A DNA stretch of 42,856 bases, taken from Desulfococcaceae bacterium HSG8. GTDB lineage: Bacteria; Desulfobacterota; Desulfobacteria; Desulfobacterales; 4be13. This document shows positions 25,611 to 33,305 of the stretch, piece by piece (the first letter of the stretch is position 1; each line of letters begins with the position of its first letter). Position numbers and translations under genes: made by a program. The stretch covers positions 1-42,856 of the forward strand of contig JAUCGG010000023.1 of NCBI GenBank assembly GCA_030378015.1, in the 5' to 3' direction. The notes beneath the pieces are model-generated. The model had not been told where the DNA came from. It did not search any database and was given only the letters and a program-made list of their open reading frames with translations.

Positions 25611-26358
25611 TTCCCCTCCATGTCACATTGATGCGAAGTCTGCCTTTTTCATCCATAAAAGAATCTTGTATTTCCTTTTCAGTCATTGTCGAAGGGTCTC
25701 CGCCATGAAGCCGAATTGTATAACTCCCTCTCAACTCTATTAATACGCTGTCAAAGTGCTCCCGAGACCAGTTTAAATACTCTCGAATGCTATGAATACG
25801 AACAAAGTCCCGGCCTCTGCCAACTTCATCGTAGGCTGCTTTAAACGCATCACGGTCATTTACTGTTTTCATTTCAGACTTTTCGGCTTCTAATGAAATC
25901 GGAATCTTCTGAGAGACTTCCAGCATAGGCGTACGTTTTTCGTTGAATGTACATAATACTTTACCTGCTTTCAAAAGATCATTAAGGACAGGGATATAAT
26001 CCGTTATAGTCATGGGAATGTTCATGCTTAATTTCTTTTGACTCAAACCAGGATTCTGCTCAATTTTCTTAAAAAGAATTTCACCCAAAGACATTTTAAA
26101 ACCAATATATTTAGTTTTCCTATAGCCATCATAATTTTGCAGGCTGTTGCCAAAATGAGGCTCTAATTTTTTGAGAACATCTGCCGGATTTGACTTTTCT
26201 TTCTTTAGTCTAAAAAAATTTAATGTAGCAGTGGAAAGGCCATCTCTCACCTGTCTAACTGTAAGATAATTCTTTTCCTTTTTTTTTAATAAGTCCGAAA
26301 TTTCCTTTTCGATATCAGGAAGTTTGTCATTTTTTATTTGCAATTTATTTTTCGTCAT
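25600..26358 (-). CDS. Winged-helix-like first protein of the nuclease-translocase operon
   Basis: ATG 26358 follows AAAGGA at about 9 bases; 252 residues. The N-terminal half is strongly charged and helical (LPDIEKEISDLLKKKEKNYL, then TVRQVRDGLS). The middle (GEILFKKIEQNPGLSQKKL, then PVLNDLLKAGKVLCTFNEK) reads like a winged-helix domain with a wing at KRTPML. A second one may lie at about 175-245 (FVRIHSIREYLNWSREHFDS, then YTIRLHGGDPS). The tail MTEKEIQDSFMDEKGRLRIN, ending in TWRG, is distinctive. No defined family is recognised. As the promoter-proximal gene it may bind DNA to regulate the operon or to recruit the ATPase and nuclease. It overlaps the ATPase gene by 11 bases. Confidence 0.65.
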   Translation of the reverse strand: MTKNKLQIKNDKLPDIEKEISDLLKKKEKNYLTVRQVRDGLSTATLNFFRLKKEKSNPADVLKKLEPHFGNSLQNYDGYRKTKYIGFKMSLGEILFKKIEQNPGLSQKKLSMNIPMTITDYIPVLNDLLKAGKVLCTFNEKRTPMLEVSQKIPISLEAEKSEMKTVNDRDAFKAAYDEVGRGRDFVRIHSIREYLNWSREHFDSVLIELRGSYTIRLHGGDPSTMTEKEIQDSFMDEKGRLRINVTWRGNDE

Positions 26359-26485
26359 TTCTTTTAATCCTTTTTCCTTATCGTTCTTTCCCCAGTTCTC
26401 GTCAGCACAAAGCTAAGTCATAAAGCATCAATTTTTGCTCAAATCCGCCATCGCCAACTTTATAATACGTTGTGTCATGATCTAA

Positions 26486-26514
26486 GAAATACGACGATAA
26501 TCATAGGTTGTCAA
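26486..26514 (-). promoter_or_regulatory. Possible sigma70-type promoter for the three-gene operon
   Basis: On the minus strand TTGACA (26509-26514) is followed after 17 bases by TATTTC (26486-26491), about 130 bases before the first start codon. The -35 box is perfect and the -10 box weak, so this is a tentative call. The segment lies between the operon and the small gene at 26523-26759. Confidence 0.3.
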
Positions 26515-26522
26515 TGAGTTTT

Positions 26523-26759
26523 TTACATGCGAGTTATACCGGAAAAATGGGAATGCGCCCAACTCATATCCCTATTGCCGCCAACAATTCTGACCAATCT
26601 GTCCCGCATTTTCTGAGGTGAGACGGCGGCAAAGACTGTCATCGGCAATATTTCCAATTCAAGGGAATCCTCTGCATATCGAAGAGGTCCCATCCCGCCA
26701 CTGATACAGAATTTCTCTTTACTGATGGCATGTTCAGCCCGGGGCTTTTTGTATCTCAT
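26523..26759 (-). CDS. Small protein of unknown function (78 residues)
   Basis: ATG 26759 is preceded by a strong GGGAGG about 6 bases away, the best evidence that it is translated. The product begins MRYKKPRAEHAISKEKFCIS and continues GGMGPLRYAEDSLELEIL, then a short helical KMRDRLVRIVGGNRDM. It matches no family I know. It lies just upstream of the nuclease-translocase operon on the same strand, 164 bases before its first gene, and could be a leader gene, a regulator or a remnant. Confidence 0.45.
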   Translation of the reverse strand: MRYKKPRAEHAISKEKFCISGGMGPLRYAEDSLELEILPMTVFAAVSPQKMRDRLVRIVGGNRDMSWAHSHFSGITRM

Positions 26760-26799
26760 GGAGTTCCTCCCTGCAAATTGCCTTTCTCCTCAGAAATTT

Positions 26800-26985
26800 A
26801 TATGAAAGTCCCGATAAAAAATCCCCCCGGCCCCTTTACGAAAGGGGGAGTCGCTGCGGACTTTCATCATTCGTTGTGACCGTCAGGTCATGGAAGTTCC
26901 CAAGACTGAATGCAGCGGAGCGGAACCCAGCACTTTGAAGCGTCGGTGGGTTCCGCTTCGCTGCACCCACCCTACATAAAAAAGA
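26800..26985. repeat. Repeat-derived stretch with inverted GAAAGTCC and GGTGGGTT hairpins
   Basis: TATGAAAGTCC pairs with GGACTTTCAT around an AATCCCCCCGG/CGAAAGGGGG core. Next to it, GTGGGTTCCGCTTCGCTGCA is followed by CCCACCC. The same GGTGGGTT...CCACCC hairpin occurs at 31060-31170. No gene here. Confidence 0.5.
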
Positions 26986-26997
26986 AATACAGAAATA

Positions 26998-27024
26998 CCC
27001 CGGATGAATGAACACAATCCGGGG
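26998..27024 (-). terminator. Rho-independent terminator of the porin gene
   Basis: Just downstream of the porin stop on the minus strand, an 8-base GC-rich stem (CCCCGGAT / ATCCGGGG) is followed by a T-rich stretch (TATTTCTGTATTTCTTTTTT). Confidence 0.75.
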
Positions 27025-27042
27025 CATCTTTTATGATCTGGT

Positions 27043-28782
27043 TCAGAATGTCAGGGTCAGTTTGTGATACAGGCAGTAGATATCATCAAAGTCACCTTCC
27101 GGGACATTCCCGCGCTGCATCCAGTAATCCCCAGCGTCAAGAAATGCTCCGATGGCCTCATATTTCAGGCTTTCTGTGAATTTCCACTCAAACTTCACGT
27201 CATATTCATAGCCCTGATCATCATCAATTCCGTCAGGCGGATCATCTGCTTTGGACATGGCTGCCAGAAATCCGAGGGTTATCTTATCTGTGACCGCGAA
27301 ATCCATGCCCCCGTAGATCATGCTGTAGCCGTCAAGCATGGTGGTGGAAGCTGTTGCAAATCCGCCTCCCACATGGTTTCCGATGCCGTTTGCAAGGGTG
27401 GTATTCATGCCGTGGCTTCTTCCATATGAACTGCTGTCACCTCTTGACAGGATAAACATTTTACCCCAGTCCACCCCGGGCGCGACATAGCCCATAGAGC
27501 CGATCTCATCATCGCCGTAATCCGAGTCTCCGGACACATAAGCATATCCGCCCTGGAAGGTAAAGGGGCCCGCGTCAAATGAACCTTCTGCAAAGTAGGA
27601 ACAAGCTTTTGCATCCTTGTCCTCCATTCCGGGTGCGTCAAATTCGATGGTTCCCCAGATATAATCCAACTCTGCCTGAAAGCTGAACCCGCCGAATTTC
27701 CCTGAAAAATAAGGGGCAAGCAGATAGACACCGGCTTCACAGGTTGTGCCGAGGGCCGCAAGTTCTGCCCCGGCTGTCTGGGCAGCAACTGTCAGGTTTG
27801 TCAGACTGGCCTGTGCATTTGTAGCATCTGTCTGTGCGCTGGCAGCTTCTGTTGCCGCGCCTTCTGCAAGCTGTCCGAAGTATGCCTGGGCTTCTCCGGC
27901 AGTTGTGAAGCCTGCCGCGGCCGCTGTATCACAGCCTCCTGCAAGATCGGGAACCGCAGCCGCCACAGTTGTCAGCGGGGTTGAAGCACCGTATCCGGCA
28001 ATCACCTGGCCGAATCCGTCACGGGCCGCGGCAGCCTGGGCCGCTCCGGCCGAGTATTGCTCGGCTGCATAAGTATTAGCATTGATGGCCAGCATGAGGG
28101 AAGGTGACTGTCCGTCAAGCGCGGCCTTTGCCACCAAAGCATCCCTGGTTTTGAAGGCCTGCTGGGGATCCTGGAATTCCCTGAAGTTATAGAATGCGGA
28201 CAACAGGCCGAAATGATAATTCTCTGCCTTATATACAGCACCGATATAGTATTTATCATTATCTTGGTCAGAAAAATCCGTGCCTGCGTCATTTTCGGTA
28301 ACTTTTTCAGCCACAGCAGCAAGATAAAGCTTGCCCCCTCCCACTGGTACGGGAAGGACATATTTGATACGATCCGTATCAGCCTCATCATCTGCCCAGT
28401 CAGTTCCCCATGTCACACCTTCCTGGCGGCCCACCTGGATCAGACCGACAGGGGATATGATTCTCATGTAAGCCCGGTCAAAGTCTATATTCTCCTCATC
28501 ATCTTCATTCGCAAAAGCCGAGTCATTTGAACTCCACACTTTTTCAAGCGCATCAAAGCGGGTGATAAGCTGCAATGTTTCTGTAAGCGCGACCTCGGTT
28601 CTGAATCTGAGCCTCATCCTTCTGTACTGGGATGTCGCGTCATCATCATCCAGATTTTCGTTAGAATTGAGTACGCCTTCTACATAATACTCCCCGCTGA
28701 ATCCGATTTCCATAGCCGTAACCGGTGCGGTAAACATCAGGAACATCCCGACGCATAAAGCAAATACAAAAACCTTTTTCAT
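27043..28782 (-). CDS. Outer-membrane porin-like protein with an alanine-rich insert
   Basis: ATG 28782 follows AGGAGG at 7 bases. The signal peptide (MKKVFVFALCVGMFLMFTAP) ends with VTA-M at about residue 23. The mature protein has alternating beta strands such as MEIGFSGEYYVEGVLNS, YRRMRLRFRTEVALTETLQL, YMRIISPVGLIQVGRQ and KYYIGAVYKAENYHFGLLSA, and it ends in a terminal aromatic residue (LTLTF). These are typical of Gram-negative porins. The stretch at about residues 220-345 is different: a low-complexity Ala/Gly/Thr region (for example QYSAGAAQAAAARDGFGQ and EGAATEAASAQTDATNAQ) with two Cys that could form a disulfide. It may be a large extracellular loop or a coiled-coil insert. About 579 residues. 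A terminator follows the stop. Confidence 0.8.
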   Translation of the reverse strand: MKKVFVFALCVGMFLMFTAPVTAMEIGFSGEYYVEGVLNSNENLDDDDATSQYRRMRLRFRTEVALTETLQLITRFDALEKVWSSNDSAFANEDDEENIDFDRAYMRIISPVGLIQVGRQEGVTWGTDWADDEADTDRIKYVLPVPVGGGKLYLAAVAEKVTENDAGTDFSDQDNDKYYIGAVYKAENYHFGLLSAFYNFREFQDPQQAFKTRDALVAKAALDGQSPSLMLAINANTYAAEQYSAGAAQAAAARDGFGQVIAGYGASTPLTTVAAAVPDLAGGCDTAAAAGFTTAGEAQAYFGQLAEGAATEAASAQTDATNAQASLTNLTVAAQTAGAELAALGTTCEAGVYLLAPYFSGKFGGFSFQAELDYIWGTIEFDAPGMEDKDAKACSYFAEGSFDAGPFTFQGGYAYVSGDSDYGDDEIGSMGYVAPGVDWGKMFILSRGDSSSYGRSHGMNTTLANGIGNHVGGGFATASTTMLDGYSMIYGGMDFAVTDKITLGFLAAMSKADDPPDGIDDDQGYEYDVKFEWKFTESLKYEAIGAFLDAGDYWMQRGNVPEGDFDDIYCLYHKLTLTF

Positions 28783-28989
28783 CTTTTTTCCTCCTGATCC
28801 TAAATAATTTTTTCTGAAATAACCTTTTGAATAAATTCCAAAGCCGGGGATTATTCCTGTCTTTTATCCCTCGGTTTTACCTGTTTTGTTCCAGCATCAC
28901 CTCCTTTTTTTTCATGATTTTTTCTCTCGCAAAGGCGCAAAGGAAAGGAACATAGCCGGGTACATAAAAATTTATGGCCAAATAACGCT

Positions 28990-29073
28990 ATGTGCAACTT
29001 ATAATGCCACGAAGGCACAAAGGCACGAAGTTCTTTGTGTCTTTGTGGCATTCGGTTAAAAAAAGTTGCACAT
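28990..29073. repeat. MITE-like inverted repeat, ATGTGCAACTT family, copy 2
   Basis: Begins ATGTGCAACTTATAATGCCA and ends CGGTTAAAAAAAGTTGCACA + T. It is the inverted orientation of the element at 11010-11123, shorter in the middle. It sits between the porin and the FG-GAP gene. Confidence 0.75.
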
Positions 29074-29143
29074 GGCTTCAAATACTTATCTTGCTTTGCT
29101 ATGTGATCTCTGATCTTTATATTCGCATCTTGTGAATCGCAAA

Positions 29144-30841
29144 TCAGAAAGATTTCACATTCCACACACCAATAAAACTCGTTTTCTTTCCCATGATCGA
29201 ACCGGCCTTCGCTATCACGGAGAATACAATCTCTTTCTGGCCGTCATTATCCAGGTCCCCGACTGTATAATCACTGATATAACCGGAAATTCCGTCTGTT
29301 TTCCATTTCTGTTCCGAACCTGTCTCGCTCCATCCAAGACACTCAATATGCCCGGTTTCAAAGCTTCTGAATCTTGAAAACAGTCTGCGTGTAACCCCCT
29401 GGTTTTTAACAATTATGATTTCATTTTTCCCGTCTGCGTCCAAGTCGGTCATATGGATGCGCTGGGGCAGATAGAAATGATCTGTTTCCCCCGCGCCTGC
29501 GTCATCTGATGGAAATTCAAGATAGCTTATGCTGCCGCCATATCTGTCCCAGCTTTCCCATTTCACATCTCCGCTCCGGCTCATCAGGCATATCTGATCA
29601 TTACCCTTAAAGGCCGCAACAAGTTCTTCGCCGTTGTTCAAAATATCTCCGTATGTAAACCCGAAAATATTAACCCATTCCGGCAACACCTGCTGCTGAA
29701 CCGCTTCGTATCCGGCGCCCTTCCATCGGAGTTCGCGTATGCCTGGCAGAAAAAGGTCAGATGCTCCGTTTATCTCATATGAGCTGTCCATCCCCGTTAA
29801 TCCGCGCTTCTGGCCCAACAGGATATTCCCGTGTCCCGGTATATTTAACACCCTGTAGTACCAGTTTGCATCATCGCTTATTTTCCCGAAGGCTGACCCG
29901 TCCCATTCCAGCACAAAAGAACTGAGACTCGTGTTCTTTTTAAGACCGGTGACAAATATTTCTGCTTTCCCGTTCTTATTGATGTCAGCAGCATCAACCC
30001 CTAGGAGCTTTATATAATGTTCGCCCCTGATCTCGCCCATTGAGACCAGCTTTTCATTCACATACCGGGAGACATAAATGTCCTTCCCATCTGTGAAAAC
30101 CAGTTCATTTCGGCCGTCCCCGTCCGCATCACCGACGCTCAGTCCTTTGATTTTCATTGTAAAATTTCTGCTTTTCCAAATATGGGACCTAGGCCGATCT
30201 TTTGCAGTCGGCGTATCCTCCGGAACTTTTTCCACGGGCTTATCCGAAATCACTGAGGGTTCAACTTTTTTTACAGTCGGCTCAGTTTGTTTTTCGGGTA
30301 ACGGGGCTTCGGAAACCGTTTTTTTTCTTTTTTCTTCTTTCTTCTGTACCCCGTCTCCTGTCCTCTGAAATGAAACCTGCTGGTGAATCTGATCCGCAAA
30401 AAGGGCTGTATGGGCAATCACATCCCCCCGTTTTTCCCCGGATTTATGAAATGTAACAACAGGGTTATTTTTGCGGATATCAATAAACCTGGCATCTGTA
30501 CTGACACTGTCGCCGAAAACCGTGAGGGTTCCGAGCAGGAGGTAATCTGCTTCAAGCTTTTCAGCCAGGGCAAGGGCTGTTTCTTCATCCGGGATATCCC
30601 CCCGGATAAGCTGCTCTACTTTTTTCCGTTTTATTACAACGACTTTGTCTTTCCGGGCAAGTCTGGACGACAGCATATCCACAATCCCGTCATTCAGAAA
30701 AGCCAGGTCTTTTTCTGAATGGATTGTAAAGGGAATGATCAGCACCTTGAATGGTCTGACGGCCAGGGCAGTATTTGCAGAAAACAGCGCGAATATAAGG
30801 AAAGCAATAAAACGGATACCAAACAACGATTTGAAATTCAA
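29144..30841 (-). CDS. Exported protein with TolB-like N-domain and FG-GAP/VCBS repeats
   Basis: The start is TTG 30841, preceded by AAGGAG at 9 bases. After the signal peptide (GIRFIAFLIFALFSANTALA) comes an N-terminal domain of about 125 residues with FKVLIIPFTIHSEKDLAFLN, DGIVDMLSSRLARKDKVVVI and ADYLLLGTLTVFGDSVSTDA. This is the layout of TolB N-terminal/CsgG-like domains. A lysine/proline-rich linker (~175-225) leads to several FG-GAP-like acidic loops: DADGDGRNELVF, DINKNGKAEIFV, DLDADGKNEIIIV and DLDNDGQKEIVF. These loops bind calcium in beta-propeller blades. Probably periplasmic or surface. The role is unknown. About 565 residues. The first 60 bases downstream hold nothing recognisable before the repeat element. 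Confidence 0.75.
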   Translation of the reverse strand: MNFKSLFGIRFIAFLIFALFSANTALAVRPFKVLIIPFTIHSEKDLAFLNDGIVDMLSSRLARKDKVVVIKRKKVEQLIRGDIPDEETALALAEKLEADYLLLGTLTVFGDSVSTDARFIDIRKNNPVVTFHKSGEKRGDVIAHTALFADQIHQQVSFQRTGDGVQKKEEKRKKTVSEAPLPEKQTEPTVKKVEPSVISDKPVEKVPEDTPTAKDRPRSHIWKSRNFTMKIKGLSVGDADGDGRNELVFTDGKDIYVSRYVNEKLVSMGEIRGEHYIKLLGVDAADINKNGKAEIFVTGLKKNTSLSSFVLEWDGSAFGKISDDANWYYRVLNIPGHGNILLGQKRGLTGMDSSYEINGASDLFLPGIRELRWKGAGYEAVQQQVLPEWVNIFGFTYGDILNNGEELVAAFKGNDQICLMSRSGDVKWESWDRYGGSISYLEFPSDDAGAGETDHFYLPQRIHMTDLDADGKNEIIIVKNQGVTRRLFSRFRSFETGHIECLGWSETGSEQKWKTDGISGYISDYTVGDLDNDGQKEIVFSVIAKAGSIMGKKTSFIGVWNVKSF

Positions 30842-31017
30842 TGGATTTTTCTCCTTTTACATGATATATTTTTTATATAAAAGGCTTGATAGCATGAATA
30901 GGATAAATTGGAAAGGATAAATTAAAGCGGGTATTATATTAAGGATGCTGATCCCCTTTATCCTGAAAGCGGTTAATATGCTTTAATAGGACACGGATAA
31001 ACACGGATTTTTTTGGG

Positions 31018-31214
31018 TTAAGGGATTTCCCAAAAAATAAAATACCCGAAAATGTAGGGTAACCCACCATCGTATCATTCGCCAACAAAGATGGTGGGTT
31101 ACGTCAACGCTCCGCTCACCGTATCATTCGCCAACAAAGATGGTGGGTTACGCTAGCGCTCCACCCACCCTACATTTTCCGGAATCGGTATTTTATTTAT
31201 TTGGAGTTCCCTAA
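31018..31214. repeat. MITE-like inverted repeat, TTAAGGGATTTCCC family, second copy
   Basis: Ends TTAAGGGATTTCCCAAAAAA (then TAAAATACCCG) and the complement CGGTATTTTATTTATTTGGA ending GTTCCCTAA. Inside is a hairpin with two direct copies of CACCGTATCATTCGCCAACA-like sequence and GGTGGGTTACG. Same family as 6422-6780 but with different cargo. The segment 31215-31480 shows no gene or clear repeat. Confidence 0.65.
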
Positions 31215-31480
31215 TGCCCTGAAAGAGACGACAAAATTTTTTATTTTTGCTATGCTCATTCATTAGTCGAATATCCGGAATTTTAATCCTGATCTGTGAA
31301 TCCCCGTTTGACAGTTAATTACGAATTCGTCATGCTGTAAGAAAATCGGGGCAAAATAAAAAATTATCTGTATGAAACGTATGAAACGGACTCCTGACAG
31401 TCTTTTAAAAAAAAATGGACATTCAGCTTTTTAGTTGTATATCAAGATATTATAATAACACGGGCATGTGGCATAGGTGT

Positions 31481-31632
31481 TAGTACATCACTTTTTAAGT
31501 TCGTCCCCCCCTTTTTTAAAGGGGGCCGGGGGGATTTTATGTTACAAAAAAAGGGTGTTGAGGGAGAAATCCCCCCCGGCCCCCCGGCCCCCCTTTAAAA
31601 AAGGGGGGAGGAACTTAAAAAGTGGTGTATTA
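31481..31632. repeat. MITE-like element, CTTTTTAAGTTCGTCCCCCC family, copy 2
   Basis: Ends TAGTACATCACTTTTTAAGT and the complement ending AAAAAGTGGTGTATTA. The central ATTTTATGTTACAAAAAAAG matches the copy at 14062-14213 exactly, and the CCCCCCGGCCCCC arm is partly duplicated here. Confidence 0.75.
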
Positions 31633-31802
31633 GGTTTTCCATTTATGCCGTCTTGTTATTTTCCCAATAGTCTTCCCAGTCTCCGTTTGCACGTAATACT
31701 CTTATCTGTAATTTATGACAGAAAGCAGACAGAAATGCAATCAGAAAGCCATATAAAAATTCAGATAAAATTCAGACAATTAAAGACAAGTTCGGAAAAA
31801 GT

Positions 31803-31893
31803 TAATAAATAACGGTTCTTATACAGATGAGAATCTGTAAATCCATGTCTGACAAGGGCTTACAGATTAGAAATAAAATTTGAAGCAACATTT
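31803..31893 (+). repeat. Diverged dispersed repeat, copy 2
   Basis: Partner of 3801-3893: the blocks CGGTTCTTATA, a GAGAATC-like stretch, TTACAGATTAGAAA and GCAACATTTA align in the same order. Ends exactly where the next element starts. Confidence 0.5.
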
Positions 31894-32160
31894 AGGATGA
31901 TTTCCAATAAAAAACATACCAGATCAAAGTTTGCAGTACATCAACTTGTAAGTTCCTCCCCCCTTTTTTAAAGGGGGGCCGGGGGGGATTTCTGCCGCAA
32001 CACCCTTTTTTTGTAACATAAAATCCCCCCGGCCCCCTTTAAAAGGGGGGGGGACGAACTTAAAAAGTGTTGTAGTAGTTCCGCCTTCAGGCGGCATAAC
32101 ACCGCCTGAAGGCGGAACTACAAACTGCACCTGGTATATTCTTTTCTGGAAATCGCCTAA
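31893..32160. repeat. MITE-like element, GGTGATTTCCGGAAAAGAAT family, copy 2, with another element inserted
   Basis: The left end TAGGATGATTTCCAATAAAA pairs with the right end CTTTTCTGGAAATCGCCTAA. Into the left arm a complete copy of the CTTTTTAAGTTCGTCCCCCC family (31936-32077) has inserted, giving a nested structure. The right half holds the GTAGTTCCGCCTTCAGGCGG core. Confidence 0.7.
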
Positions 32161-32161
32161 G

Positions 32162-32310
32162 TATTATAAGACGGGTCTGAAAACCTCGCAGGTCTTCGCG
32201 TGGCTTCATGAAATACAGACCTGCGAGGTTTGAAAACCCGCCGGGTCAGTATTATAAGACGGGTCCGAAAACCTCGCAGGTCTTCGCGAAATGCAGACCT
32301 GCGAGGTTTA
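32162..32310 (+). repeat. Two tandem copies of an AACCTCGCAGGTCT hairpin
   Basis: TATTATAAGACGGGTCTGAA at 32162 recurs at 32250 with one change. In each copy AAACCTCGCAGGTCT pairs with AGACCTGCGAGGTTT around a short loop. The first copy is longer because it contains TGGCTTCATG. No gene is seen from here to 32527. Confidence 0.75.
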
Positions 32311-32527
32311 TTATAACAGATTCTGATTTCATTAAAAAATCTGTCAGTGATAATTTCCGAGCTGATTCAAAAAAGTGATCACCGGTTTCAGAAAGCCGTT
32401 GTAAATGTAAAATTACGGGTTGCATATTCTGACAGTCTCCGATATATTTTTTAGTGAAGATTGAGGCATGGATAAGCATTGTCAGTAGCAACATTTGTAG
32501 TTATATTGCAATCTGAAGAGGGGTTTT

Positions 32528-32971
32528 ATGAAACGAAAATTCAATGACACGGGCCTGTGTGTGTCCCATCGCCATTACATGGTTGACACTTCAGCCAAAA
32601 TTGAACAGGTTATTGAGATGGTTGAGGCGGGTGAGTATTTCACCATCAACCGCCCCCGCCAGTTTGGAAAGACAACGACCCTGCATTTGCTGAACACTCA
32701 GCTCAATCTCCGAGAGGAGTATCTGGCTCTGAACCTCAGTTTTGAGGCGATTGACACCGATACATATCAGTATCAGGAGCGGTTTGTTTATACCTTTCTG
32801 GACATGCTGGCGTTGGAATTTGAATATCTGGATCTTCCGGATCCTGCCAAATTTGTTGAACAGCAGATGGATCAGATCACCAATATGTCGGCATTGTCAC
32901 GTTTCATCACAAAACTTGTCCGTGAGATGCCGGGGCGGAAATCGGTGGTGTTATCCATCGACACCGCCTGA
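32528..32971 (+). pseudogene. AAA-ATPase (PF09820-like) truncated by a repeat element
   Basis: A frame from ATG 32528 encodes the N-terminus of the AAA-ATPase-like/DUF1703 family: MKRKFNDTGLCVSHRHYMVD, then EMVEAGEYFTINRPRQFGKT with a P-loop-like RPRQFGKTT (Walker A) and LNLSFEAIDTD. The protein is cut off right at Walker B. After KSVVLSID, where the family normally continues with a second acidic residue, the frame enters CACCGCCTGAAGGCGGAACT, the core of the repeat at 32961-33023, and stops. Intact members are about 500-550 residues and end with a PD-(D/E)XK-like nuclease domain, which is missing here. So the gene has lost about 70 percent of its length. Confidence 0.8.
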
Positions 32972-33023
32972 AGGCGGAACTACAAACCGCACTTGGTATA
33001 TTCTTTTCCGGAAATCACCTTAA
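32961..33023. repeat. Right half of a GGTGATTTCCGGAAAAGAAT-family element
   Basis: ACACCGCCTGAAGGCGGAAC then TACAAACCGC and TATTCTTTTCCGGAAATCAC continue to TTAA, the same right end as at 18638 and 32160. The left half is absent, which fits a deletion that also removed the rest of the AAA-ATPase gene. Another isolated end of this family, ending ATCACCTTAG, lies at 33090-33120. Confidence 0.65.
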
Positions 33024-33118
33024 ATGTTGCCCGAAATTTTAATCCTAAATGAAGGACGCTCTCTTTTTTTCGTGTATTCCGTGTGTTCCGTGGTATGTTC
33101 TTTTCCGGAAATCACCTT

Positions 33119-33273
33119 AGTGCTCCGTTTCAGAAATAATGTCAGGATTATAAATCCAGCGGAGTGCAAAGCTTGCTTTGCGGGAATCCCGGGCTGGCGC
33201 AAAGCAAGCTTTGCACTCCGCGCGTCGGAAAATTTTCTGTATAACCTGTTCATTATTTATGAAACGGAGCACT
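33119..33273. repeat. MITE-like inverted repeat, AGTGCT family, copy 2
   Basis: Ends AGTGCTCCGTTTCAGAAATA and the complement ending GAAACGGAGCACT. The interior hairpin GGAGTGCAAAGCTTGCTTTG is identical to copy 1 at 6142-6281. It lies immediately upstream of the TIGR03032-GNAT gene. Confidence 0.75.
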
Positions 33274-33305
33274 TAGTTTTTGCATAAAAGTGCATTTGGA
33301 ACCCC

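Noticed and set aside
26836..27027. 63-codon minus-strand frame
   Set aside because: Translation of a GGTGGGTT...CCACCC repeat (VGAAKRNPP-type frame) seen in many intergenic repeats.
28851..29165. 104-codon minus-strand frame
   Set aside because: Reads through the ATGTGCAACTT repeat element and has no ribosome site.
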